Source: Bacteroidales bacterium OttesenSCG-928-M11 (lineage in GTDB: Bacteria; Bacteroidota; Bacteroidia; Bacteroidales; Azobacteroidaceae). From it: DNA of 41,022 nt. The stretch is taken from assembly GCA_030265685.1 (NCBI GenBank), contig JAJDGO010000011.1:1-41022 (forward strand), in the 5' to 3' direction. Made by a program: the position numbers and the translations under genes. Under the pieces are notes generated by a model. It did not search any database and was not told where the DNA came from. It worked only from the letters and a program-made list of their open reading frames with translations. Positions 26,519 to 36,200 of this stretch are shown here, in pieces; position 1 is the stretch's first letter, and every line of letters begins with the position of its first letter.

Positions 26519-26535
26519 ATTATTAAGTATTTTTG
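26505..26535 (+). promoter_or_regulatory. Canonical promoter of the DPP-IV/lipA run
   Basis: TTTG (26505-26508), 19 nt and TATTTTTG (26528-26535) match the Bacteroidetes consensus, 26 nt before the DPP-IV start. The two divergent promoters share the stretch 26505-26518, so polymerase binding at one should exclude the other. Confidence 0.75.
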
Positions 26536-26561
26536 CCGTTGATTAATAAAAAGGTATTCAA

Positions 26562-28718
26562 ATGAAAAAATCTATATTTCTGCTTATAAGTCTTCTGTTT
26601 TTTGGGATTATAGAAGCAAAACAACCTTTGGTATTGAAAGATATTGTATCTGGAAAATATGCTTCAAGAGGAATCCGGGAAATGCGTTCGCTTCCCGATG
26701 GAGAACACTTCACTATGCTTAGTGAAGACAGAAAGTCAATTCTAAAATATTCTTATCAAACCGGACAAGTAGTAGAAACTCTTTTTAATGTTGACAAAGC
26801 TCGCGAAACAAAAATAGAAAACATACAAGGTTATTTAATCAACAATACAGGCACTCGTATCCTTGTATGGAACGAAAGAGAAGGAATTTATCGCCGTTCT
26901 TTCAGAGCCAGTTATTATGATTATGATGTACGACGCAACTATTTGAAACCTCTTTCTGAAACTCCAGGAAAAATAATGAGCCCTCTTTTCTCAACCGACG
27001 GACGTATGTGTGCTTTTGTTCGCGACAATAATATTTGGATAAAGAAGTTTGATTACGACACCGAAATTCAAGTAACTAAAGACGGTTCTTTCGGAAATAT
27101 TCTCAATGGAATAACAGATTGGGTATATGAAGAAGAATTTTCTATTACTCAATTGATGTCATGGTCGGAAGATAGTAACTTCTTGGCTTATGTAAAATCG
27201 GAGGAAAGTAATGTTCCTAATTTTAGTTTTCAGGTATTCGACGGAAGTTTATATCCATCTTCCTATTCATATAAATATCCGAAACCGGGAGAAAATAACT
27301 CCCAAGTAGCATGCTTTGCTTATAATGTGGAGACAAAAGACACAAAAAAGATGGAAATACCCTTAGAAGAGAATGGATATATTCCTATGATTCATTTTAC
27401 TGAGAATAAAGATCAATTAGCTGTCATGACACTTAATCGTCATCAGAATCTTTTTCGAATGTATTTAGCGAATCCTCGTTCTACTTTAGCAAAACAAATT
27501 TTCCAAGAAGAAAATCCATATTATATCGACTCAGATTGGGTACAAAACATCAAGTTCTCGAAAGATAATTTTATTTATGTTAGTGAAAAAGATGGATATG
27601 CACACATTTATTTATATACAATAACTGGTGTTTTAGAAAAACAAATGACATCCGGCAAATGGGATGTTACTGCATTATACGGATTCAACCCAACAACTAA
27701 AGCTGTTTATTATCAATCAGCAGAAGAAAGTCCTCTCAAGCGAAGTGTCTATAAAATAGATACAAAAGGAAACAAAACTAAACTTTCGAAAGAAGATGGT
27801 ACCAACAGTGCCGCTTTTAGTTCTTCTTTTCGATATTATATCAACACTTTTACGAATAAAGATACTCCAGCCAAAATTGCAATTCACTCTGAAGCAGGAA
27901 AAGAACTAAGTATAATTCAAGACAACGCTGAATTGAAAAAGAATTTAGCCGACTTGGATTTACCCGAGAGAGAATTTTTTACATTTCAAAATGAAACCGG
28001 AGAAAGTCTAAATGGCTGGATAATGAAACCAACCAACTTTAATACAGGAACTCAATATCCTTTAGTAATGATTCAATATAGTGGTCCAAACTCTCAAACT
28101 GTCAATGATCGTTATGAAGTAGCTTGGCATCACTATTTATGTAATTTGGGTTATATCGTAGCAGCAGTTGATGGAAGAGGAACAGCAGCTCGTGGACAAG
28201 AATTTAGAAAATGTACTTATATGCAACTAGGTATTTTTGAATCAGACGATCAAGTTGCTGCGGCTAATTATCTTGGAAGCTTACCTTATATTGATAATCA
28301 ACGGATAGCTATTTGGGGTTGGTCTTTCGGAGGGACAACTACATTAATGTCAATGAGTCGGGGAAATGGAATATTTAAAGCCGGAATAGCAATAGCTCCC
28401 GTTACCGATTGGAGATACTATGATTCTATTTATACCGAACGCTATATGCGTACTCCTAAGGAAAATTTCACCAACTATGACCTTTGTGCTCCTACTAAAT
28501 TAGCAAAACAGTTACAAGGGAATTTACTTTTAGTACATGGAACTTCAGACGACAATGTTCATTACATTAACTCTCTCTATTATGCCGAAGCTTTAGTTGA
28601 AGCGGAAAAACAATTCGATATGCAAATATATACGAACAAAGAGCATAGCATATTAGGACTTAATACACGAATACACCTTTATACAAAAATTATTCATTTC
28701 TTAGAAAAAAATTTGTGA
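26562..28718 (+). CDS. S9 family dipeptidyl peptidase IV
   Basis: This 718-aa exported serine peptidase removes X-Pro dipeptides from peptide N-termini. A signal peptide (MKKSIFLLISLLFFGIIEA) is followed by a DPP-IV-type beta-propeller (~25-470), including the DWVYEEEF motif that in DPP-IV enzymes holds the Glu pair binding the substrate amino terminus. The alpha/beta-hydrolase domain has the nucleophile in WGWSFGG (Ser588), Asp663 in HGTSDDNVH and His695 in KEHSILG, plus the oxyanion Tyr region MIQYSGPNSQ. All catalytic residues are present. Bacteroidetes use such enzymes in the periplasm for peptide breakdown. The stop overlaps the lipA start in GTGA, indicating coupling. Confidence 0.94.
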   Translation: MKKSIFLLISLLFFGIIEAKQPLVLKDIVSGKYASRGIREMRSLPDGEHFTMLSEDRKSILKYSYQTGQVVETLFNVDKARETKIENIQGYLINNTGTRILVWNEREGIYRRSFRASYYDYDVRRNYLKPLSETPGKIMSPLFSTDGRMCAFVRDNNIWIKKFDYDTEIQVTKDGSFGNILNGITDWVYEEEFSITQLMSWSEDSNFLAYVKSEESNVPNFSFQVFDGSLYPSSYSYKYPKPGENNSQVACFAYNVETKDTKKMEIPLEENGYIPMIHFTENKDQLAVMTLNRHQNLFRMYLANPRSTLAKQIFQEENPYYIDSDWVQNIKFSKDNFIYVSEKDGYAHIYLYTITGVLEKQMTSGKWDVTALYGFNPTTKAVYYQSAEESPLKRSVYKIDTKGNKTKLSKEDGTNSAAFSSSFRYYINTFTNKDTPAKIAIHSEAGKELSIIQDNAELKKNLADLDLPEREFFTFQNETGESLNGWIMKPTNFNTGTQYPLVMIQYSGPNSQTVNDRYEVAWHHYLCNLGYIVAAVDGRGTAARGQEFRKCTYMQLGIFESDDQVAAANYLGSLPYIDNQRIAIWGWSFGGTTTLMSMSRGNGIFKAGIAIAPVTDWRYYDSIYTERYMRTPKENFTNYDLCAPTKLAKQLQGNLLLVHGTSDDNVHYINSLYYAEALVEAEKQFDMQIYTNKEHSILGLNTRIHLYTKIIHFLEKNL

Positions 28719-29566
28719 TAACAAGAAGAAAACCCGAGTGGCTTAAGATTGACCTACGGAATAATGAAAACTTTACCACAACGGGAAAGATTATTCATGA
28801 TCATTCGCTACATACTATATGTCAAAGCGGTCGTTGCCCAAATTTAGGGGAATGCTGGAATAGAAAGACCGCAACCTTTATGATAGGAGGAGATATTTGT
28901 ACCCGTTCTTGTAAATTTTGCAACACAAAATCCGGGCGTCCTCTTCCATTAAACAATGAAGAACCACACAAGGTAGCTCAATCAATTAAACTATTAGGAT
29001 TGAAGCATGCTGTCATAACTTCTGTTGATCGTGATGACTTATCTGATTATGGAGCTTCCCATTGGGCTGAAACTATTAAGGCTGTAAAAAATATTAATCC
29101 GAACATTACCTTAGAAGTTTTAATTCCTGATTTCAGAGGAGATGAAGAATGTTTAGATAAGGTGATTCAAGTAAAACCTGAAATTATTTCTCATAATATA
29201 GAAACTGTAGAGCGCTTAACTCCTTTAGTAAGAAGTGCGGCATCGTATCAACGAAGTTTAGCGGTATTGAAACAAATTGCAAATTCCGGACTACGAGCCA
29301 AATCCGGATTAATGCTTGGCTTAGGAGAAACAGAAGAAGAGGTTGTCCAAACAATGAAAGACTTGTTTAATATCGGCTGTAGACTATTATCTATCGGGCA
29401 ATATTTGCAACCATCAAAACAAAATATTCCCGTCGAAGCTTATATCACTCCTAAAGAATTTGACACATACAAGGAATATGCACTAAAAATCGGATTTCGT
29501 CATGTAGAAAGTGGCCCTTTTGTCCGGTCTTCTTACAAGTCAGTCGACTATCTGATAGGAAGCTAA
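28715..29566 (+). CDS. lipA: Lipoyl synthase (radical SAM)
   Basis: This 283-aa radical SAM enzyme inserts two sulfurs into octanoyl groups on lipoyl domains. The auxiliary cluster motif CQSGRCPNLGECW (Cys-x4-Cys-x5-Cys) is followed by the radical SAM motif CTRSCKFCNT (CxxxCxxC). Further family motifs are AVITSVDRDDLSDYGASHW, ISHNIETVERLTP, KSGLMLGLGETEEEV and the closing GPFVRSSYKS with the conserved serine ligand. The start is a GTG at 28715, overlapping the DPP-IV stop by 4 nt (GTGA); no ATG lies close by and the protein then begins with RRKPEWLKIDL, as expected. No lipB is in the window. Confidence 0.95.
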   Translation: MITRRKPEWLKIDLRNNENFTTTGKIIHDHSLHTICQSGRCPNLGECWNRKTATFMIGGDICTRSCKFCNTKSGRPLPLNNEEPHKVAQSIKLLGLKHAVITSVDRDDLSDYGASHWAETIKAVKNINPNITLEVLIPDFRGDEECLDKVIQVKPEIISHNIETVERLTPLVRSAASYQRSLAVLKQIANSGLRAKSGLMLGLGETEEEVVQTMKDLFNIGCRLLSIGQYLQPSKQNIPVEAYITPKEFDTYKEYALKIGFRHVESGPFVRSSYKSVDYLIGS

Positions 29567-29626
29567 TCGCAAAGAAACATTTGGAATAGTTAAAGCGTTT
29601 ATGAGAAAAGTACAGGCAAAAACGGA

Positions 29627-30754
29627 ATGGAAAAGCTAAACAAAAATATATATCCTCTATTAACGCCCATATTAGGGTTATTCCCCGCAGTTATTTTCTT
29701 CGTAATGAATTTCTTTTTTTCATATAACGAAGCATTACTCGGATCCTTAGTTACATTCGCATTATTCTTCCTCATTGATACTATAATACTTAAGAATACT
29801 CCATCTTATACTATAAGAGTCTTAGTCGGAGTATTTATTTGTTTTATTTTACTACAATTAGTTTATCCGTTTGATTACATATATAAAAACGAAGCCTCCA
29901 TTATGCTGGAGGTATTGTTTGTGGTCGGATTCAGTATCTTTTTTCAGATAAAAGGTTTTTTTAGAGAAAAGATTGCCCGAAAAATAAAAGGAAGCAAAAA
30001 CATCAAAGTTTTACATTTTGATTCTGATGTTTATGTAATACGAACAGCTTTATTCGTCATCTCTACCCATCTCCTAATCGTATTGGTTTATCATCTATTA
30101 CCATCAGAACTCCACACTTCTTTTTGGGATGCGACTATTCATTACATTATCCTGTTTATCCTGTTGTGCTTCCATTTTATATTTGAGTTTTTTCGATTTC
30201 ATAAACTCTCGAATAAAATTTCGGAAGAAAGTTGGTTGCCAATTATTAATGAACATGGAGCCGTACAAGGACGTGTTGCCTGGTCTGTAAGTAAAAATCT
30301 GGGAGATAAATATCTTCATCCTATTATACGAATTGCTTTGATTAATCAAGGGAAAATATACTTAACAGAAAGACCTGATTTTTTCATAAGCCAACGAAAT
30401 AAACTTGATTATCCTCTCGAGTCTTATCTTCTCTATGGAGAATCTTTGGATGATGGAGTCAAAAATTTGTTAGGCAGTAATAACCTCATACATTCCGAAG
30501 CTCGTTATATTTTTCGATATAATTATAAAAATATTGAGACCAATCGTATGATTTATCTTTATTCCTATACTGTTAATGACGATGAAGAATTAGAAAGTCT
30601 TCGCGAAAAGACCGGACGTTTTTGGACAAGTAAGCAAATAGAAGAAAACCTAAATACCGGTTTATTCTCTGAGTATTTCGAAAAAGAATACGAATTATTA
30701 AACAATACTGTTCTATTAGCAGATAGGCTGATGAACAAACCCATTGAGAAATGA
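29627..30754 (+). CDS. Six-TM membrane protein with Nudix-like C-terminal domain
   Basis: This 375-aa protein was not recognised as a named family. Residues ~5-205 contain about six hydrophobic segments (for example LGLFPAVIFFVMNFFF, LVTFALFFLIDTIIL, HYIILFILLCFHFIFEFFRF). The C-terminal ~165 residues are soluble and resemble a Nudix-type fold: IIRIALINQGKIYLTERPD, YLLYGESLDDGVKNLL, ARYIFRYNYKN, RMIYLYSYTV and GRFWTSKQIEENLNTGLFS. The catalytic Nudix box (GxxxxxExxxxxxxREUxEExGU) is not visible, so the domain may be non-catalytic. It starts 60 nt after lipA and overlaps dgkA by ATGA, so it is probably co-transcribed with dgkA. A role in lipid or sugar-nucleotide handling at the membrane is a guess from the neighbour. 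Confidence 0.75.
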   Translation: MEKLNKNIYPLLTPILGLFPAVIFFVMNFFFSYNEALLGSLVTFALFFLIDTIILKNTPSYTIRVLVGVFICFILLQLVYPFDYIYKNEASIMLEVLFVVGFSIFFQIKGFFREKIARKIKGSKNIKVLHFDSDVYVIRTALFVISTHLLIVLVYHLLPSELHTSFWDATIHYIILFILLCFHFIFEFFRFHKLSNKISEESWLPIINEHGAVQGRVAWSVSKNLGDKYLHPIIRIALINQGKIYLTERPDFFISQRNKLDYPLESYLLYGESLDDGVKNLLGSNNLIHSEARYIFRYNYKNIETNRMIYLYSYTVNDDEELESLREKTGRFWTSKQIEENLNTGLFSEYFEKEYELLNNTVLLADRLMNKPIEK

Positions 30755-31125
30755 AAATAAAGAAAACGACTAATCCTTTTATTGCTGCTTTTGCCGGTCT
30801 GAAAATTCTTTTCACTACCGAAAGAAACTTCCAAATACATATCATTGTAGCAATTTTAGCTATTATCGCTTGCATTATTTTTCAAGTAAAAACGTATGAA
30901 TGGTTAATTGTTTTGGCTATGATCGGATTAGTATTAACAGCCGAAGCTCTTAATACTTCGATCGAATACATCTGCAATCATGTTTGTCCTGATATTCATC
31001 CTACTATAAAAAAGATTAAAGATATAGCTGCCGCCGCTGTATTGATTTGTGCAATTACATCTGTTATTATTGGTCTAATTATCTTTCTTCCTTACATTTA
31101 TAATTTTCTAAGTCCATATCTTTGA
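30751..31125 (+). CDS. dgkA: Diacylglycerol/undecaprenol kinase family protein
   Basis: This 124-aa integral membrane protein has the DgkA fold: an amphipathic N-terminal helix (AAFAGLKILFTTERNFQIH, with the active-site Glu in TERN) and three membrane helices. AEALNTSIE (Glu and Asn ligands) and KIKDIAAAAVL are the family signature. It phosphorylates diacylglycerol or undecaprenol; Gram-positive and Bacteroidetes members are often undecaprenol kinases, so the substrate is open. It overlaps the previous gene by 4 nt (ATGA), which points to translational coupling. It is the last gene of the DPP-IV/lipA run. No clear terminator hairpin was seen in the following 175 nt. Confidence 0.92.
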   Translation: MKIKKTTNPFIAAFAGLKILFTTERNFQIHIIVAILAIIACIIFQVKTYEWLIVLAMIGLVLTAEALNTSIEYICNHVCPDIHPTIKKIKDIAAAAVLICAITSVIIGLIIFLPYIYNFLSPYL

Positions 31126-31227
31126 AAATAAATCTTTCTATAGTTTTTCTTTATTTTTTTACAGTAAAACATTAGATTTTTTTTATTAACAACGAATTAA
31201 TTTTATTAATAATCCGTTGTTTGCCCA

Positions 31228-31259
31228 TTTGTATGTTAAAAAAATAATTTATATATTTG
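31228..31259 (+). promoter_or_regulatory. Promoter of the RHS locus
   Basis: TTTG (31228-31231), 20 nt and TATATTTG (31252-31259) match the Bacteroidetes consensus, 42 nt before the ATG at 31302. It is the only consensus promoter seen for the four closely packed genes that follow. Confidence 0.7.
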
Positions 31260-31301
31260 CTGATATATTAATATTTGCGAAATTTATAAAAAAACATCCA
31301 T

Positions 31302-32801
31302 ATGAAACGTGTCAAAATTGCCCTTATTCTGTTTTTCTTAACTTTTTTCATTTCGGTTTCTAACAGCTTTGCTATAAATACAGCAGAAGAATCTCCTTTT
31401 AATGAAGTAGCAAACATAATGCTGCAACAAATGGAAGAGAAAATTACTATCTCTGCAGAACAGAAACAAACACTTAAAAATGCTTTTATAAATTACCTAG
31501 AATCCCGAGAAAACTATTTTAACGAAGTCAATACGAATTCACAAGGAATTGAATTTGATGACTTGTTGGCGTTATATCAGGTTTATGAAGAAGTTGAAAG
31601 AAATACTTTAACAGAAATACAACTAAATGCTTTATATGGAAATGCTAGTGAGGTTCAATTGCGAAATAATCGAATGGGAATAACTACTTTCTCTTCTTGT
31701 GATAACGGGACTATTATTTCTGAACAAACTGTCCGTCTAGATTATTTTGGCGCAATCAATGGATATGTATTTTGTATAGACTTTGGAAGTGAACACAAAG
31801 TATCTATTGACTGGGAAGTCGAGTTGTTTTCACCTTTGGATTATGTCCGGATCACCTATAATAATGTTGAAGAAATGTACAGCCAAATTCTCAAAGAAAT
31901 AAAACAAACCTCAAGAGGTAGTGTATCTTCTCCAAAATCGGGAGTGGTTACTGTATACGTCAAGACAAACAATAATCCGGAAACAAATCCTATGACTTCA
32001 AGTGGAATGAAGTTTATATTAAGGAAAAATATATCTGTAGATACTGTTTTCCCCGGCAGTGTGCAGTTAGGAAGTCAAGCGGCAGGAGATGGAAGCTATG
32101 GAAAAAAGCTTTATTTTGGTGATCCGAATGAGAATAGCGATCCTGTTTGGATTGCCCGTTACAATGCCGGATACGATACTTCGGAATTAAGAATAAATAT
32201 TGGTGATGACCAAATGGACAAATTTGTTGTGGGAAGTGAATTATACTACATGAGTGGTTTTACCCCTGTACTTACCGCACATATGAATAGCCTAAGAGTA
32301 GGAATTAATAACAACGAACCTCAATATTCTTTAGATGTAAACGGAATTGCCAAAGCAGAAGGATTGATAGCTAAATCAATTACAACGATTAATGATCAGA
32401 ACCTTCAGCTACAGACCAATGGAACTACCCGAATGACGATTTCTAACGCAACAGGAAATATCGGCATTGGAGTAATCGATCCTACGCATAAATTGGAAGT
32501 GAATGGAACGATCCGAACACAAGAAGTCCTTATCGAAGTTGCCAATTGGGCAGACCATGTTTTTGCCGACGACTATCAGTTGCTTCCTATCAACGAAGTC
32601 AAATCGTTTATTGATGAAAACAAACACTTACCGGGAATACCTTCGGAAGCTAAGGTGAAAGAGAACGGAGTAGGACTGAGCGAAATGCAAACTCTTTTCT
32701 TACAAAAGATTGAAGAGCTGACTCTTTATATTATCGATCAACAACAAACGATCGACGAACTAAACAAAAAGATTAACGAATTGGAAGCAAAAATAAAGTA
32801 A
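31302..32801 (+). CDS. Exported tail-fibre-like protein with C-terminal coiled coil
   Basis: This 499-aa protein has a signal peptide (residues ~1-24, LFFLTFFISVSNSFA). A helical part (~30-110) is followed by a beta-rich region (~120-250) with a single early cysteine pair, and then by repeats seen in Bacteroidetes fibre-like proteins (YSLDVNGIAKAEGLIA, IGIGVIDPTHKLEVNG). The C-terminal ~100 residues (WADHVFADDYQLLPINEVK, HLPGIPSEAKVKENGVGL, LFLQKIEELTLYIIDQQQTI) look like the chaperone-like trimerising end of such fibres and finish in a coiled coil (about 460-499). No enzymatic motif was found. It has no T9SS sorting domain. It is followed after 3 nt by the YD/T9SS protein and then by the RHS gene, so it probably belongs to the same surface system, maybe as an adhesive or scaffold part. 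Confidence 0.8.
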   Translation: MKRVKIALILFFLTFFISVSNSFAINTAEESPFNEVANIMLQQMEEKITISAEQKQTLKNAFINYLESRENYFNEVNTNSQGIEFDDLLALYQVYEEVERNTLTEIQLNALYGNASEVQLRNNRMGITTFSSCDNGTIISEQTVRLDYFGAINGYVFCIDFGSEHKVSIDWEVELFSPLDYVRITYNNVEEMYSQILKEIKQTSRGSVSSPKSGVVTVYVKTNNNPETNPMTSSGMKFILRKNISVDTVFPGSVQLGSQAAGDGSYGKKLYFGDPNENSDPVWIARYNAGYDTSELRINIGDDQMDKFVVGSELYYMSGFTPVLTAHMNSLRVGINNNEPQYSLDVNGIAKAEGLIAKSITTINDQNLQLQTNGTTRMTISNATGNIGIGVIDPTHKLEVNGTIRTQEVLIEVANWADHVFADDYQLLPINEVKSFIDENKHLPGIPSEAKVKENGVGLSEMQTLFLQKIEELTLYIIDQQQTIDELNKKINELEAKIK

Positions 32802-32804
32802 ACG

Positions 32805-33248
32805 ATGAAAACTTTTTTTATCTCTTTGTTACTATTGGTTTCTTGGTCATTATTTGCGCAAGATTCCATAACTTTCGAGTATAATCCCGCCGGTGGACGG
32901 ATTGCCCGAAAAGTAATCAAAATGACGACTTTAGCTCCTGTTCAAGAGGAAGAAGATTTGCAAGAAACTCCTACCGAAATAGAAGAAATATTCAATGACC
33001 AACTTGCCGAAGCTGAAATCCGAATTTATCCTAACCCAACAAAAGGTCTTCTCTTTGTAACTATCGATAATATCCCGGCAAATAGTCGGGCGCAAATCGT
33101 ATTATTTAGTCTCTCGGGTAGACAACTTCTTATCAAAGAAGCTATGTCTTCGAACGAAATTGATATTACTAACCAACCCAATGGCGTATATATCATGCGA
33201 ATTATTATCGGCGATCAACTAACCGAATGGAAGATCATAAAGAACTAA
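32805..33248 (+). CDS. Small T9SS sorting-domain protein with one YD-like motif
   Basis: This 147-aa protein has a signal peptide (MKTFFISLLLLVSWSLFAQ). The next segment, ITFEYNPAGGRIARKV (residues ~22-37), resembles a single YD/RHS repeat (YxYDxxGRL type). A short acidic linker follows (VQEEEDLQETPTEIEE). The last ~80 residues are a clear T9SS type A sorting domain: IRIYPNPTKGLLFVTI, RAQIVLFSLSGRQLL, NGVYIMRIIIGDQL and terminal KIIKN. The sorting domain should take it to the outer membrane surface. It sits 3 nt from each neighbour and directly before the RHS gene, which itself lacks a sorting domain. It could be a remnant of a larger YD protein or an accessory to RHS export; the data do not decide. 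Confidence 0.85.
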   Translation: MKTFFISLLLLVSWSLFAQDSITFEYNPAGGRIARKVIKMTTLAPVQEEEDLQETPTEIEEIFNDQLAEAEIRIYPNPTKGLLFVTIDNIPANSRAQIVLFSLSGRQLLIKEAMSSNEIDITNQPNGVYIMRIIIGDQLTEWKIIKN

Positions 33249-33251
33249 ATT

Positions 33252-36200
33252 ATGAGTAAGACATATAAAATATTCATTATCCTTATCCTCTTTTTAATAA
33301 CCGGAACGATTGTTTGGGCTCAACCTGATTTTCAAGAATATTCAGGGAATCAAGAAGTTAAAATTTTGGATAAGGTTATCTACGGAGGAAGAATATCCAA
33401 TCAAACTGCCAGCCAGGCCATCCACATCAAAGAAGGTTTTACATACAAACCTCAAGATTCGAATTTTCTAAGAGCCAAGATCGATCCTCAATTAGTTTTT
33501 CTTCCGGAAGGAAATACTTATGCCGACGAAGAAGGCAATATTGTATCTTCACCAAACGAAGGTGCCGTTGTGGGAGCAATCAATGCTTCTTTTGATGTTA
33601 GTCCTAGCGGAGCGGCTACTTATACTGTGCCGATCGAATGTCCGCAAGGCATTAATGGGATGCAACCCAACATCTCGTTAGTATACAATAGTCAAGGAGG
33701 AAATGGAATTGCGGGATGGGGAGTTGATATTAGCGGATTATCTGCGGTTACCCGAACACAGAAAACCGTGTATTTAGATAGCGTAACATCGGGAATGTCG
33801 ATCGAAAATGATATTTTCGTCTTGGATGGAAACCGACTTCTCGCAACCTCTCCTGCCGGATCAGAGTATCGGACAGAGATTGAAACCTATTCGAAAATAA
33901 CCCGACATACCAGTCCCGATTATTTTGAAGTAGAGTCGAAAGATGGAACAAAATATAAGTACGGACATAATACCGGACGATTGGCTTATATTCAAGATGA
34001 CATTTCCAAAACCCAAGCTTGGTTTATTGATCATGCCGAAAATACGACCGGACAAACCATGACTTTCGAATACGAACCGGGCAATCAGTACAATTACATC
34101 TCTAAAATTACTTATGGGAATAATACAATCCAGTTTATTTATGAAAATAGACCGGATACTATCCATCTTCATTTTGAGAAGAAAAAAGGATATATTCATA
34201 AACGCCTAAAACAAATTGTTTCTAAAACAAGCTCTCATACTTATCGGGAATACAATTTGGAGTACAGCGCAGATGTATTTTCCCGATTGACGAAAATAAC
34301 AGAAAATACAGTAGATAATACAAAATATAATCCGACAAAATTTACTTGGGGAGAGTATCCTAACAATGGCATTGACATGTCTAACGAAGATTATACTTCA
34401 TTTGGGCAGGATGCTTCTTTTTTTTCTGTCGATTTTGATGGAGATGGGGCTAATGATATCGTTCGATTAGAAATTGAAGAAATTTTTGAGGAGGCTCTCC
34501 TACCCGGATTCGATGGTGGATACACTCCATATTTCGTATTCCGTGTATTTGACCCAAGAAAAGAAAACCCTAAATTAATAAAAACAATAAACATACCCTA
34601 TTCTGTCAAACATGAGGAGGATCTTTTTACTCGAATTAGAACTCATGGAGGCCCCTCCATAGGAAGTATTTTTGGAGATAGCAAACAAAATATAATTTTG
34701 CCTTATTATAAGGAAGAAGGTGGTCGAAAATTATTTGCATTCTACTTACTTCATGAAGACAGTAAGGAAGGTCATCATCCGATGGTTCTATATGGAGAAC
34801 GATCTTATGCAACTCCTATGATATCAAAGAGTGATAAAATACCAGTTTATGATGTCGCGGATTTGGATAATACGGGAAAAGATAATATTTATTTTTTGGA
34901 AAAAAAGAAAGTCGATGGATATTATCCTTTAAGAATATGTCACGATATATTTCGTGTAAATTCAGATTCACTTTCAATAACAAATGTACATATTCCGATA
35001 CAGCTTAATAATACCCCTACCGAATTATCAAGCGCTGATTTTAATGGTGATGGATTATTAGATATTTTAGTATCGACAGAAGACGAATTTGTTATTCTGT
35101 GGAATAGAGGAGGAGATTTGTCACAATGTTTTTCAAATGAGAATAAATATTCTTACGACTTTAATTCTTCAGATAAGCCGATTAATAAAATTGCAGATTA
35201 TACTGGTGACGGATTACCGGATATTATCACATACTATGGTGATGGGGTATGGAAATTATGTAAAAACAATGGAGATAAAACATTTACAGTTTTAAAATCC
35301 AAAAATTTAAGTAACTTAGACCTCAGATATGATAAAGAAACCAACAGAGAACGAACTATTTTTTTGGATTTTAATTATGATGGCAAAACCGATATCTTTA
35401 TTAGTGATGCCTACCCAAGTGTCTTCCCTAATTCCCACACATTTTATTGGTTAAAATCTAACGGAGATGATTTTGAATTAGTAAAAAAAATTGGATATGA
35501 AGATGCCGAAGGCCCGCGACAGGATAATTTTGTGATTGGTGATTTTGAAGGAAAAGGCCGTCAGGAAATACTTTGTTATGGATTTGATTGTTGGGAGAAA
35601 AATAAGGAGAAGAAATGGAGACGTTATTATAATCCACTATATGAAAAAGATAGTGATACTGGTCGGATTATTCAAATTACAGACGGCTTATACAATCAGG
35701 TTGAAATAGCGTATGCTCCGTTAACCGACAATGAGGTTTATACGAAACAGAATAATGCAGTCTTCCCGGTTTTTGATATTCAAGCTCCTCTCTATGTTAC
35801 ACAAAAGGTAAAATCAGATATTGATACGGATTTTGAGAGCACGACAAAATATACTTATGAAGGGGCGAAAGCTCATGCTCAGGGAAGAGGTTTCTTAGGC
35901 TTTAATAAGGTGATAATCGAGAACGAAAAACACAATACAAAAAACATTGCGGAATCCGATTATGACCGGACTTACTTTTACCCGTCCGTATCCAAACAAT
36001 TTAATCTTACCTGTGATAACGATACGATTTCAAAAAATGAAAGCAGGAACCAAATTTTATCTTTAGGAGAAAAACGGATAGCAGCATATCCTCAAATCCA
36101 AATATCTACCAATAAATTAACTTCTATTTCTTCTACCACTATGATCGAAGAAGTAGATAACTACGGTAACCCAACCAAGATAAAAAAGGCAACCGGCGGA

